42,873 nt of DNA. It comes from Streptomyces sp. WAC06614 (GTDB lineage Bacteria; Actinomycetota; Actinomycetes; Streptomycetales; Streptomycetaceae). Shown here in pieces: positions 1-8,523 of this stretch; the stretch's first letter is position 1, and the number at the start of each line of letters is the position of its first letter. The notes below the pieces were generated by a model, which was not told the DNA's origin, ran no database searches, and saw nothing but the letters and a program-made list of their open reading frames with translations. The translations under genes were made by a program, and so were the position numbers. The stretch is taken from positions 1-42,873 of the forward strand of contig NZ_RPRY01000025.1 in NCBI RefSeq assembly GCF_003949795.1, given 5' to 3'.

Positions 1-46
1 CGTACGCACGCTGCGGCGGCCGCCGTGCCGCCGCAGCGTGCGTACG
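1..46. repeat. Perfect 20-bp inverted repeat at the window edge
   Basis: Bases 1-20 (CGTACGCACGCTGCGGCGGC) are the exact reverse complement of 27-46, leaving a 6-base loop. It lies at the extreme edge of the window inside what should be coding sequence, which suggests a fold-back assembly or amplification artefact as much as a real hairpin. Confidence 0.8.
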
Positions 47-224
47 ACGAGCCGCCGCCGGCCCGGCCCCGGCCGGCGGCCGTCCCGCCGGGGGCCGGTC
101 GGCCCGGGCTTCGGCGGCCGCCGTGCCGCCGCAGCGTGCGTACGACGAGCCGCCGCCGGAGGACGAGGAGCCCCCCTTCGACCTCCACGAGGTCGAGGAC
201 CCGCCGTGGGACGACTGGCAGTGA
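3..224 (+). CDS. C-terminal tail of an unidentified proline/acid-rich protein (5' partial)
   Basis: An open frame with no start in the window runs to a TGA at 222-224. Its last ~27 residues are strongly acidic and proline-rich and end in PPWDDWQ. I do not recognise the family; such tails are typical of flexible C-termini. The first ~110 bases hold an inverted repeat and a direct repeat (see repeat entries). The first direct-repeat copy reads in a different frame from the second, so the sequence upstream of about 112 may not represent the true gene. Only the last ~35 codons look trustworthy. Confidence 0.4.
   Translation, partial: YARCGGRRAAAACVRRAAAGPAPAGGRPAGGRSARASAAAVPPQRAYDEPPPEDEEPPFDLHEVEDPPWDDWQ
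14..159. repeat. 48-bp direct repeat, copies at 14-61 and 112-159
   Basis: The two 48-base copies are identical and offset by 98 bases. Because 98 is not a multiple of three, the copies cannot both encode the same peptide in one open frame. The second copy is in frame with the acidic C-terminus ending at 224. Confidence 0.8.
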
Positions 225-257
225 CCCCGGCCGATCGACCCGCGGCCGGGCCTCGGC

Positions 258-746
258 TCAGGCCCTGCGGATGCCCGGGCCCCCGCCCGGAGACGGGCGG
301 GGGTAGGTGCGGGACTGCTTGACGCTGCCGTAGGCGAAGCTCGACTCGATCGAGGCGATGCCGGGGATGGCGTGGATCGTCTCGCGGACCAGGGCCTCGT
401 ACGCCGCGAGGTCCTCGATCACCACGCGCAACAGGTAGTCGCTGCTGCCCGCCATCAGGTAGCAGTCCTGGATGTGCTCGATGACCGCCACGTGCTCCTC
501 GAAGAGCCGGACCGCCTCCGCCGTGTGCCGCTCGAGCCGGATCCGTACGAAGACGGTGATCGGCAGACCGTAGGCGACCTGGTCCACCACGGCCGTGTAG
601 CCACGGATCAGGCCCGCCTCCTCCAGCCGGCGCACCCGGCGCAGACACGGCGAAGGGGACAGCCGGACCCGGTCGGCGAGGTCCTGGTTGGACAGCCGGC
701 CGTCGGCCTGCAACTCCCGGATGATCTGCAGATCCACCGCGTCCAT
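258..746 (-). CDS. Lrp/AsnC family transcriptional regulator
   Basis: The 162-residue product has the two-part Lrp layout. An N-terminal winged HTH (residues ~1-60, beginning MDAVDLQIIRELQADGR, with LSNQDLADRV and the recognition segment LSPSPCLRRVRRLEEAG) precedes a C-terminal RAM/AsnC ligand domain (~65-145, with the turn AGSSDYLLRV). Length matches the family (150-165). I chose the ATG at 746 because GGAGG lies 7 bases upstream; the ATG six bases earlier is too close to that site. The C-terminus carries a short Pro/Gly/Arg extension. It diverges from an EamA exporter, the usual pairing for Lrp-type regulators that control amino-acid efflux. The effector is unknown. Confidence 0.93.
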   Translation of the reverse strand: MDAVDLQIIRELQADGRLSNQDLADRVRLSPSPCLRRVRRLEEAGLIRGYTAVVDQVAYGLPITVFVRIRLERHTAEAVRLFEEHVAVIEHIQDCYLMAGSSDYLLRVVIEDLAAYEALVRETIHAIPGIASIESSFAYGSVKQSRTYPRPSPGGGPGIRRA

Positions 747-752
747 GGGCAT

Positions 753-1059
753 TCCTCCGCAGTCCTCGGTCGATCCGGCCGATCCTTGGCAGATCCTGCC
801 CCAAACGTACGTCCGAGAGGCAGAACTAGCAATCGGCTGCCCCGCCCCAGGCCCTACCGTTGCCGCGACGGACAGATGTCACCGGACAGACGTCACCGGA
901 CGCACGTGACCGGGCAGACGTCACCGGACGCACGTCACGGGACAGACGTCACCGGACGCACGTCACCGGCCGCACGTCACCGGACGCACGTGACCGGGCA
1001 GACGTCGACGGACCCGTCACCGTATTCACCACCCCACGGTCGGAAGGCGGGCCATCCCC
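753..1059. other. Lrp/EamA intergenic region (no gene)
   Basis: This ~307-base gap separates the divergent regulator and exporter. It holds an 11-unit 14-bp tandem array (871-1022) and, nearer the regulator, GGCAG at 819-823 facing CTGCC at 837-841 with 13 bases between. That pair is a possible autoregulatory site, at low confidence. Long open frames across it are by-products of the repeat, whose 14-base unit repeats in frame only every 42 bases. Confidence 0.7.
871..1022. repeat. 14-bp tandem repeat array with ACGT cores (11 units)
   Basis: Units start at 871, 885, 899, 913, 927, 941, 955, 969, 983 and 997, with a 12-base final unit at 1011. The consensus is about GRCRSACGTSACCG. Most units contain a short ACGT-centred palindrome (CACGTGAC, GACGTCAC). 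It sits just upstream of the EamA start and between divergent promoters, so repeated protein binding is a plausible role. Three units equal 42 bp, four helical turns. Confidence 0.9.
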
Positions 1060-2058
1060 TTGGTCGCGACGCACCCCCCGGAGGCACCCGCGGCAGCCGC
1101 GGCACCCGCCGCCCCGGCGCAGGCCCGCGCGGCCCGCCGCGGCCCGCACCGCCGTCTGCTGCCCTCCCCCCACGCCCAGGGCATGCTCGCCCTGCTGGTC
1201 ACCGTGACCATCTGGGCGGCGTTCGCGCTCAGCGCCCGCGCCCTGAGTGCCTCCTCCCTCCTGCCCGCCGACGCCGCCCTGCTCCGCTTCGGCGTCCCCG
1301 TGCTCGTCCTGCTGCCGGCCCTCTGGCGGCGCCGGCGCCGCATCGCCGCCGTCCGGCCCGGACCCGCCCTGAAGATCGTCTGCGGTGCCGGCGTCCCCTT
1401 CTTCCTCGCCGCCATGCACGGCGGCGCCCTGACCTCGGCGGCGTTCGTCGGCTCGATCGTCCCCGGCATGGTCCCGCTGTTCGTCGCCGCGCTCATGACC
1501 GCCCGCGGCCACCGCGCCCCGCGCGGCACCCAGGCCGTCGGGCTGGCCCTGATCGCCGTCGGCGTCCTCGCCCTGGTCTGGCGCTACGTCGTCCCCGTCG
1601 ACACCGGCGTCCTCGCCGGCGCCGGGATCCTCCTGGTCGCCAGCGGCCTGTGGGCGCTGTACACCGTCGGCCTGCGCGAGATCGACCTCGACCCGGTCGG
1701 CTCGATCGGCCTGCTGTGCCTGCCCTCCTTCGCCGTGATCGCGCTGCTGGTGCTCACCGGGGTGCTCCCCACCGGCCTGGCGCACGCCGCCGGCGGCGAC
1801 ATCGCCCTGTTCCTCGTGGTCCAGGGCCTCGGCGTCGGCCTGTGCGCCGGCCTGCTCTACGCCTTCGCGATCCGGAGGCTGGGCCCCGGGCGCAGCTCCA
1901 CCGTCGGCAGCCTCTCGCCCGTCGCCGTGGTCCTGCTGGCCATGCCCCTGCTCGACGAATCACCCACCCTCGCCGTGGCGATCGGCGTCCCCCTCATCAC
2001 CGCCGGCGTCGTCCTCGCCAACCGCCGCCCGAAGCCGAAGGTCCCCGCCGATGCTTGA
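1060..2058 (+). CDS. EamA/DMT family transporter (probable amino-acid or metabolite exporter)
   Basis: The 332-residue protein has a Pro/Ala-rich cytosolic N-terminus (~40 residues), then about ten hydrophobic segments in two EamA halves (~41-170 and ~185-320), starting LALLVTVTIWAAFALSAR. The second half ends with the typical LSPVAVVLLAMPLLDES ... ITAGVVLAN pattern. The start is a TTG at 1060 with GGAAGG ~12 bases upstream; the next in-frame ATG (1183) would begin directly at the first membrane helix, so the start is uncertain. It diverges from an Lrp regulator, suggesting inducible amino-acid export, though the substrate cannot be read from sequence. Its last bases overlap the following aminotransferase by 8 bp. 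Confidence 0.88.
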   Translation: MVATHPPEAPAAAAAPAAPAQARAARRGPHRRLLPSPHAQGMLALLVTVTIWAAFALSARALSASSLLPADAALLRFGVPVLVLLPALWRRRRRIAAVRPGPALKIVCGAGVPFFLAAMHGGALTSAAFVGSIVPGMVPLFVAALMTARGHRAPRGTQAVGLALIAVGVLALVWRYVVPVDTGVLAGAGILLVASGLWALYTVGLREIDLDPVGSIGLLCLPSFAVIALLVLTGVLPTGLAHAAGGDIALFLVVQGLGVGLCAGLLYAFAIRRLGPGRSSTVGSLSPVAVVLLAMPLLDESPTLAVAIGVPLITAGVVLANRRPKPKVPADA

Positions 2059-3238
2059 GCTGCTCCCGCCGCCCCCCACCGACCCGCTGTGGGACCTGAC
2101 CGAGGCGTACGGCGCCGACGCCCGCCCCGAACGCCTCAACCTCGTGCTCGGCGTCTACCGGGACGACACCGGCCGCACCCCGGTCATGGCCGCCGTCCGC
2201 GAGGCCGAGATACGCCTCGCACACCGCTCCGACTCCAAGGAGTACCGCGGACTGTCCGGCAACACCGCCTTCAACCGGGCCATGCTGGACCTGGTCCTCG
2301 GCGCGCACGGCCCGGTCGACCGGGCCGCCGCCGTCCAGACCGTCGCCGGCACCGGAGCCCTGCGGCTGCTCGCCGACCTGATCTGCCGCACCCGCCCCGG
2401 CACCACCGTCTGGATCAGCGACCCGGCGTACGTCAACCACCGCCCGATCCTGGAGGCCGCCGGCCTGACCGTGCGCCCGTACGGCCGGCGCGACGCCGAA
2501 CTCGGCTTCGACACCGCCGCGATGCTCGCCGACCTGCGCGCCGCCGGCCCCGGCGACGTCGTGCTGCTCCAGGGCTGTGCCCACAACCCCACCGGCGTCG
2601 ACCCGAGCCCCGCGGAGTGGGAGTCGCTGGCCGAGCTGGCGGCCGTCGCCGGCTGGGTCCCGTTCGTCGACCTCGCCTACCACGGTCTCGGCGACGGCCT
2701 CCAGGCCGACCTGCGCCCCACCCGGCTGCTGGCCGAGCGGCTGCCCGAGGTGCTCGTCGCCGTCAGCTGTTCCAAGAACTTCGGCCTCTACAGCGACCGC
2801 ACCGGCTGCGCCATCGTCCTCGGCGCGTCGCGCGCCGCGGTCCGGCACGCCGAGACGGCCCTGCAGAACGCCGCCCGCACCCTGTACTCGATGCCGCCCG
2901 AGCACGGCGCCGCCCTGGTGACCACCGTCCTGCAGGACGCGGACCTGCGCGCGCAGTGGCAGGCCGAACTGGAGGCGATGCGTGGCCGGATCGCCGCCAA
3001 CCGCACCGACCTGTGCGCGCACCTGGAGGCGCTCGGGTGGGGCGGGCCGGCCCGGGCGCTCGCCCGGCAGAAGGGCATGTTCTCGATGCTGCCCCTGACG
3101 GCCGGACAGATGCTCCGCCTCCGCCGTGACCACGCCGTCTACGGCACCACCACCGGCCGGATCAACATCGCCGGTATCGCCGGGCACCAGGTGCCCCGCC
3201 TGGCCCAGGGCATCGCGGCGGTCCTCGCCACGTCCTGA
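2051..3238 (+). CDS. Aspartate/aromatic aminotransferase (class I, AspC/TyrB-like)
   Basis: The 395-residue length matches the AspC/TyrB subgroup (about 396). The PLP-binding lysine is K242 in SCSKNFGLYSDRTG, very like E. coli SFSKNFGLYNERVG. HNPTGVDP supplies the cofactor-ring asparagine, FVDLAYHGL the Asp/Tyr pair, and GRINIAGI the C-terminal signature. It should transfer amino groups between aspartate or an aromatic amino acid and 2-oxoglutarate in the cytosol. The ATG lies inside the end of the EamA gene (8-bp overlap), so the two are probably translationally coupled. Export and transamination of related amino acids under the Lrp regulator is an inference from context. Confidence 0.92.
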   Translation: MLELLPPPPTDPLWDLTEAYGADARPERLNLVLGVYRDDTGRTPVMAAVREAEIRLAHRSDSKEYRGLSGNTAFNRAMLDLVLGAHGPVDRAAAVQTVAGTGALRLLADLICRTRPGTTVWISDPAYVNHRPILEAAGLTVRPYGRRDAELGFDTAAMLADLRAAGPGDVVLLQGCAHNPTGVDPSPAEWESLAELAAVAGWVPFVDLAYHGLGDGLQADLRPTRLLAERLPEVLVAVSCSKNFGLYSDRTGCAIVLGASRAAVRHAETALQNAARTLYSMPPEHGAALVTTVLQDADLRAQWQAELEAMRGRIAANRTDLCAHLEALGWGGPARALARQKGMFSMLPLTAGQMLRLRRDHAVYGTTTGRINIAGIAGHQVPRLAQGIAAVLATS

Positions 3239-3553
3239 CGGCACTCCGGCTGGATTTGGCCCTAGCTCCGCCTCCGGGTGCGGTGATCGAATCGACGCCA
3301 TGCCGCACCCGGATCCGTACGTCACCGCCCGTCACCGCGGGGCCCGGCTCGCCACGGCCCGGTCCGGCCCGTGCCCGGGGCATGTGCCGGGGGCCGCCGG
3401 AACCCCGCCACGGTCGGCTCAGATGCTCCTCCACTCCGGACCCCGCACGGGGGATGATGGTCCGGTGGCCGGCTCCGGGGGGTCACCCGGGGTCAAGAGC
3501 CGTGAGACGTAGGCGTGTCGGGGCGGCCGAGGGGTGCCGCCGGAGGACTGAGC
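3239..3553. other. Intergenic region after the aminotransferase (no gene)
   Basis: About 315 bases without a convincing gene. It holds a terminator-like hairpin at 3273-3313 and the ribosome-binding site (GGAGG at 3542-3546) for the next gene. No clear promoter hexamers were identified. Confidence 0.6.
3273..3313 (+). terminator. Hairpin terminator after the EamA/aminotransferase unit
   Basis: TCCGGGTGCGG (3273-3283) pairs perfectly with CCGCACCCGGA (3303-3313) across a 19-base loop, 35 bases after the aminotransferase stop. There is no T-tract, which is common for Streptomyces terminators. Confidence 0.6.
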
Positions 3554-4125
3554 ATGAAGTTACCCGGCTCTGGGTCACCGATGTCGGAGGCCAGGCGGCG
3601 CAGGCGCCGCCTGAAGGAGGTGCACCGCACCTGTCAGGCGCTCCTCGCGGAGTGGGGCATGGAACACGGCTGCGGGATCGACGAGCTCCACCACTACCTC
3701 AGCGAACGGCGTGCGCGTCCCATCCACCTGATCCCGGCCGCCATCCCCGACCGCCATCTCTTCGGCCTCTGGCTCGACATGGACGAATGCGACCTCGTCG
3801 TGTTCGAGAAGTCGGCCACCCCGTCGCACAAGGAACACATCATCGCCCACGAATTGGCCCACATCGCCTTCCGGCACCGCGGCTCCGTCCGCCTCGACGA
3901 GGCCGTGCCCGGCCGCTCGTTCGCCGACCTGGACCCGGCGGCCGCCCGGAGCGTGCTGCTGCGCTCCCGCTACAGCGACGAGGAGGAGCAGGAGGCCGAG
4001 ACCCTCGCCTCGCTGATCCTGGCCCGCGCCGCCAAGCGCTGGACCGAACCGGCCTGGGGCGTCCCGGCCGAAGCCGCCGACATCGTCGCGCGGATCGAGT
4101 ACGGCCTCGGCAGACCGGAGCACGA

Positions 4126-4129
<4 letters not shown>
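3554..4129 (+). CDS. ImmA/IrrE-like zinc metallopeptidase-domain protein
   Basis: The 191-residue protein carries HIIAHELAHIAFRH, an HExxH zinc site at H99-E100-H103. It sits in the context typical of ImmA/IrrE (COG2856-like) domains: a core strand before it, then a helix with E/D-rich EEEQEAETLASLIL containing the likely third ligand. The N-terminus is highly basic (EARRRRRRLKEV). I chose ATG 3554 because GGAGG is 7 bases upstream; a GTG at 3515 and an ATG at 3581 are alternatives. Family members cleave repressors or serve as toxin-like partners of HTH proteins, but no HTH partner is adjacent here. The stop overlaps the next gene's GTG by 4 bases, so it is tied to the 7-TM protein. Confidence 0.82.
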
Positions 4130-5399
<1,270 letters not shown>

Positions 5400-5403
<4 letters not shown>

Positions 5404-6479
5404 CCGGTACGGACACCGGGGCGTGGACCGGTACGGGCACCGGGGCGTGGACCGGTACGGACACCGGCGCGGTGCTGCGGACCGTCCGGCAGCTGCTGGA
5501 CCTCGACGCCACGCACGGCGCCCGCGCGGCCGTACCCGGCGCCCGGCGGGCCGTACGCCGCTTCCCGGAGCTCACCGCCGGGCCCCGTCACGGTCACCGC
5601 GCCGACCGCCTCGCCCAAGCCGACCGCGTCGCCCCGGCCGACCGGCTGGCCGCCCTCGCCGAACTGGCCGAGGTCATCGGCTGGATCCTGTTCGACGCCG
5701 GCCACTACGCCCCGGCCCGGCGGATGAACGCCCGGGCGCTGGCCCTGGCCGAGCGCTGCGGGGACCGCTGGACGGCCCGGCTGGTCCTGCTCAACCACAG
5801 CATGCTCCAGTCCCGTACCGGTCGGCCGCGGGCGGCTTACCGGACCGCGGCCCGGGTGGCCGGGCCGCGCCCGCTGCCCGCGCGCGTCGAGAGCCTGGTC
5901 CTGGTCCGCCAGGCGCACGCCGCCGCCCAGCTGGGCGGGCGGACCGCCGCACTCGGTCGCATCGGCCGGGCCAGGGACCGGTTCGAGGACGGGCCGTCCC
6001 GGCACGACCCGCCCTGGGTCTGGTGGATCGACCGCACCGAACTCGTCGGCCACCAGGGCTGGGTGCTGTCCCGGCTGGGGCTGTGGGACCGGGCCGTCCC
6101 GCTGCTCCACGAGGCGGCCACCGCGCCCGGGCCGTCGTACCGCCACCTGTTCACCGCCGAGCTCCTCGCGAGCCTGGCCGGGGCCGGGCCCGGCCGCCCG
6201 ACCCGGGCCCGGCCACCTGACCCGGGCCCGCACGCGGACCCTGCGCCGGACCCCTGCGCCGGGCCCCTGCGCGGGCCCGGCGCCCGGCCCCGTACGGCTC
6301 CACGCCGGGCCCTGGAACCAACGCCCGGCACACCCTTCACCCGACAGATGAGGACTCCATGCCCCAGATCAGGATCAGCACGCCCGCGGCCGCCTTCCTC
6401 GCCCTGGCCGCCGCCCTGCTCGCCTTCGGCAGACCCGTCGCCGACGCCACCCTCGGCGGCCCGGAGGCCGCCCCGGTGA
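5400..6479 (+). CDS. TPR-like helical protein, unknown function (3' end possibly frameshifted)
   Basis: This starts at the GTG overlapping the previous stop. After three TGTDTGAW-type octapeptides come repeated helix pairs typical of tetratricopeptide regions (AELAEVIGWILFDAGHYAPA, ARALALAERCG, RLVLLNHSMLQSRTGRP), resembling the TPR part of Streptomyces regulators. The frame runs on to 6479, 121 bases into the next gene, and turns into Pro/Arg-rich low-complexity sequence after ~6185. Reading one frame over from ~6190 instead gives a stop at 6349-6351, exactly before the next ribosome-binding site. A frameshift or sequencing error in the GC-rich stretch is therefore likely, and the true end is probably 6351. 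It probably works with the 7-TM and peptidase proteins. Confidence 0.6.
5404..5475 (+). repeat. Three tandem 24-bp repeats encoding TGTDTGAW units
   Basis: Units begin at 5404, 5428 and 5452 and differ at only a few positions. They encode TGTDTGAW, TGTGTGAW and TGTDTGAV right after the start codon, so copy-number change would alter the N-terminus without shifting the frame. Confidence 0.85.
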
Positions 6480-6853
6480 CCCGGCAGGTGGCCACCCAGG
6501 AGGACGCGGCCGCCCAGACCGGCAGCGCGTACATCTCCACGCACCTCTACTTCGGCACCGGCCGCCACGGCGGCCAGCCGCCCATCCCGGAGGAGGAGTT
6601 CCTGCAGTTCGTCGCCGAGGTCATCACCCCGCGCTTCCCCTCCGGCCTGACCCTGGAGGAGGCCCGCGGCCAGTGGCGCGACAAGGAGGGCGACATCAAC
6701 CGCGAGCGCTCGTACGAGCTGACCGTGCTGTACCCGGTGACCGAGGCGCGCAAGCGCGACATCGACATCGAGTACATCCGCCGGGCCTACTGCCTGCGCT
6801 ACGGCCTGGAGTCCGTCGGCCGCGCCGACGTCAAGGCGCGCGCCGACTTCTGA
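6359..6853 (+). CDS. DUF3574 domain protein, probably secreted
   Basis: The 164-residue product begins with a Sec-type signal (hydrophobic AAAFLALAAALLAFG after a short basic start). The DUF3574 core follows: LYFGTGRHGGQPPIPEEEF, FVAEVITPRFPSGLTLEEARG, and RERSYELTVLYP. The ATG has GAGG 6 bases upstream. DUF3574 proteins are uncharacterised extracytoplasmic proteins of ~140-170 residues. It is the last gene of the peptidase/7-TM/TPR set, so it may be the exported component, but that is only inferred from order. Confidence 0.85.
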   Translation: MPQIRISTPAAAFLALAAALLAFGRPVADATLGGPEAAPVTRQVATQEDAAAQTGSAYISTHLYFGTGRHGGQPPIPEEEFLQFVAEVITPRFPSGLTLEEARGQWRDKEGDINRERSYELTVLYPVTEARKRDIDIEYIRRAYCLRYGLESVGRADVKARADF

Positions 6854-6871
6854 CCCTCCGGACCCGGCCGA

Positions 6872-6895
6872 CGGCTCCGGGCCCGCCCGGGGCCG
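6872..6895 (+). terminator. Hairpin terminator after the DUF3574 gene
   Basis: CGGCTCCGGG (6872-6881) pairs with CCCGGGGCCG (6886-6895) with one G-U pair and a 4-base loop, 18 bases after the DUF3574 stop and between convergent genes. Confidence 0.55.
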
Positions 6896-6963
6896 TACGC
6901 CGGGGGATGCCGAGCGCGCCGCGACCGGCGCGACCCGCGGCGACGCGCGCCGCGGTGCGGCGC

Positions 6964-7149
6964 CTACCCGGCGCGCCGGTCCCTGCGCTCCCGCACGTGG
7001 AAGGCCAGCCATCGGTGACACCGTCCGCACTCCGACCACTCGGCGACCTCCAGGCCGCCGGTGCAGCTGTGGACGAGCTCGGTGCGGGTCGAGCGCGGAG
7101 TGTTCTCCCCGCACTGCGGGCAGGCCGCCAGGCGAGCGCCGGAGGTCAT
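6964..7149 (-). CDS. Small zinc-ribbon protein (61 aa)
   Basis: The 61-residue product contains two CxxC knuckles (CPQC near residue 10 and CGRC near 41) with a spare Cys between, and a basic C-terminus (RERRDRRAG), the pattern of a small zinc ribbon. The ATG at 7149 is preceded by a G-rich site (GGGGGGAC) and overlaps the stop of the small membrane-protein gene by 4 bases (ATGA), indicating coupling. I do not recognise a named family. It could bind nucleic acid or a protein partner. Confidence 0.65.
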   Translation of the reverse strand: MTSGARLAACPQCGENTPRSTRTELVHSCTGGLEVAEWSECGRCHRWLAFHVRERRDRRAG

Positions 7150-7331
7150 CGCCGTCCCCCCTCGGCGGGCCGTCCGGCGATCAGGAGGCAGGCGGCTGCC
7201 GGCAGCAGCCATTCCTCCTGGAGCGCGGCCGCCCGGGCCGCGGGGGACATCACCAGCACGATGCCCAGGACGAGCGTGGCCACGAAGGCCACGCTCGTAC
7301 ACGGCAGGTCCATCCTGAAGTTCACGAGCAC
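7146..7331 (-). CDS. Small membrane protein (61 aa)
   Basis: From a GTG at 7331 (AAGGAG 6 bases upstream) the frame gives 61 residues with two hydrophobic stretches (SVAFVATLVLGIVLVM and LLPAAACLLIAG), suggesting a two-helix inner-membrane peptide. A GTG at 7325 and an ATG at 7313 are alternatives. Its stop overlaps the zinc-ribbon start. It diverges from the HTH regulator at 7534, so the three may form one regulatory unit. No family recognised. Confidence 0.6.
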   Translation of the reverse strand: MLVNFRMDLPCTSVAFVATLVLGIVLVMSPAARAAALQEEWLLPAAACLLIAGRPAEGGRR

Positions 7332-7533
7332 GAGAGTCTCCTTTGTGTGCGAACGGAAGACCACGATGCGGCCGTGCGGTCCTGGGGACAACGGCTGGGA
7401 GACGCGCGTAGAACACACCGGACGAAGCAGAACACTCCCGAACGCTGGCGAAGTCCTGTAGCACTGACGAACAATGACGGACCAACAGTGCAGTTCTGTG
7501 GCATCCGAGCATCGAAGCATCCACGGGGGGACC

Positions 7534-8430
7534 ATGCCTGGACGGCGAACTCCGCCGGAGCCGGCGGAGGCCCAGCTCGCCTTCGCGGCCGAGCTGCGCG
7601 AACTCCGGCGGCGGACCTACAGGAAGCCGACCGAGGAGGCGTTCGCCCGGAAGATGGGCTGCGGTCGCAGCACCGTCTCGGCGATCCTGAACGGCCGGCG
7701 CTTTCCGAACTGGGAGCACACGGCGGCCTTCGTCGAGGCATGCGGTGCGGATCCGTCGAAGTGGCGGGAGCGCTGGCTGCAGGCGAACCGGCAGATCGAG
7801 GAAGCCTCCAAGGGGCAGCCCTCCCCCTTGACGCCGATACCGTTCCTCGGCGGACCGCAGGCCGAGGGGGAGGCCCTGCTGGCCGCGCGCTGGTACCGGA
7901 ACAACCGCGAGTTCTACGAGGCGGCCTCCGCGCGTGCCCGGCAGGCCCGTTCGGAGATCCGGGTCACCTACACGCGCCGTTACCCGCCCACGCAGTACAC
8001 CACCCCGGCCTCCGCCGCGTACTTCAGGACCATCATGGACTGGGCCGGCGAGGACAGCGACGACGAACGCAGCGTACGGCGCATCATCGGCATCCCCGAA
8101 CGTGACGGCGTGCCGGACGGCGACATGCTCGCCTGGGCCCGCCAGCACCACGAGGACACCAAGCACGTCCTCACCTACGAGGCCGGCGTCCTGCGGTGGA
8201 CGGCGGCGGCCGACGGTCTGAACATGGCGCTGATCGACGACAGCGTGGTGTTCCTGGCGTTCTCCGGAGGTCCGCGTCAGAAGTTGAACGGCCTCAGCGT
8301 CGAGGATCCCACGTTCATGACCTACTTCGCCGCGTACTTCGACCAGCTCTGGGCCGCTCTCCAGCCCCTGGGGACCTACCTCGCCGCCGTGGACGGCAGC
8401 CGCCCCGACAAGCCTGCCGCCTCACCGTGA
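7534..8430 (+). CDS. HTH (XRE-like) regulator with a C-terminal sensor-like domain
   Basis: The 298-residue protein has an N-terminal XRE/Cro-like HTH (residues ~15-75; EEAFARKMGCGRSTVSAILNGRRFPNW). A linker is followed by a ~170-residue C-terminal domain with SEIRVTYTRRYPP, AYFRTIMDWA, VRRIIGIPE, LRWTAAADGLNMALIDDSVV and FAAYFDQLWAAL. That region resembles the phospholipase-D-like sensor fold found in some actinobacterial regulators, but I see no HKD catalytic motif; this is pattern recognition only. The ATG at 7534 follows GGGGGGAC. Neighbouring base composition is a little less GC-rich than the rest of the window. Effector and targets unknown. Confidence 0.75.
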   Translation: MPGRRTPPEPAEAQLAFAAELRELRRRTYRKPTEEAFARKMGCGRSTVSAILNGRRFPNWEHTAAFVEACGADPSKWRERWLQANRQIEEASKGQPSPLTPIPFLGGPQAEGEALLAARWYRNNREFYEAASARARQARSEIRVTYTRRYPPTQYTTPASAAYFRTIMDWAGEDSDDERSVRRIIGIPERDGVPDGDMLAWARQHHEDTKHVLTYEAGVLRWTAAADGLNMALIDDSVVFLAFSGGPRQKLNGLSVEDPTFMTYFAAYFDQLWAALQPLGTYLAAVDGSRPDKPAASP

Positions 8431-8467
8431 TCACCCGCCCCGCCTCGCCGTGCCCCGCCCCGACGCG

Positions 8468-8504
8468 CCGGGGCCGGGCCCCGGAGGCCGGGGCCCGGCC
8501 CCGG
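8468..8504. terminator. Perfect 17-bp hairpin between convergent genes
   Basis: Arms at 8468-8484 and 8488-8504 are perfect complements (CCGGGGCCGGGCCCCGG) with loop AGG. It lies between the stops of the HTH gene and glycerate kinase, so it can end transcription from both sides. Confidence 0.8.
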
Positions 8505-8523
8505 GGAGGCGGCGGGGTCGAGG

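Noticed and set aside
860..1207. Open frames across the 14-bp array
   Set aside because: They exist because the repeat has no stop codons in several frames; the unit length is not a multiple of three and no ribosome-binding site or family match is seen.
949..1785. Long minus-strand frame opposite the EamA gene, and similar long frames opposite most genes
   Set aside because: Their Gly/Gln/Arg/Asp-rich composition is the usual shadow of high-GC coding DNA on the other strand.
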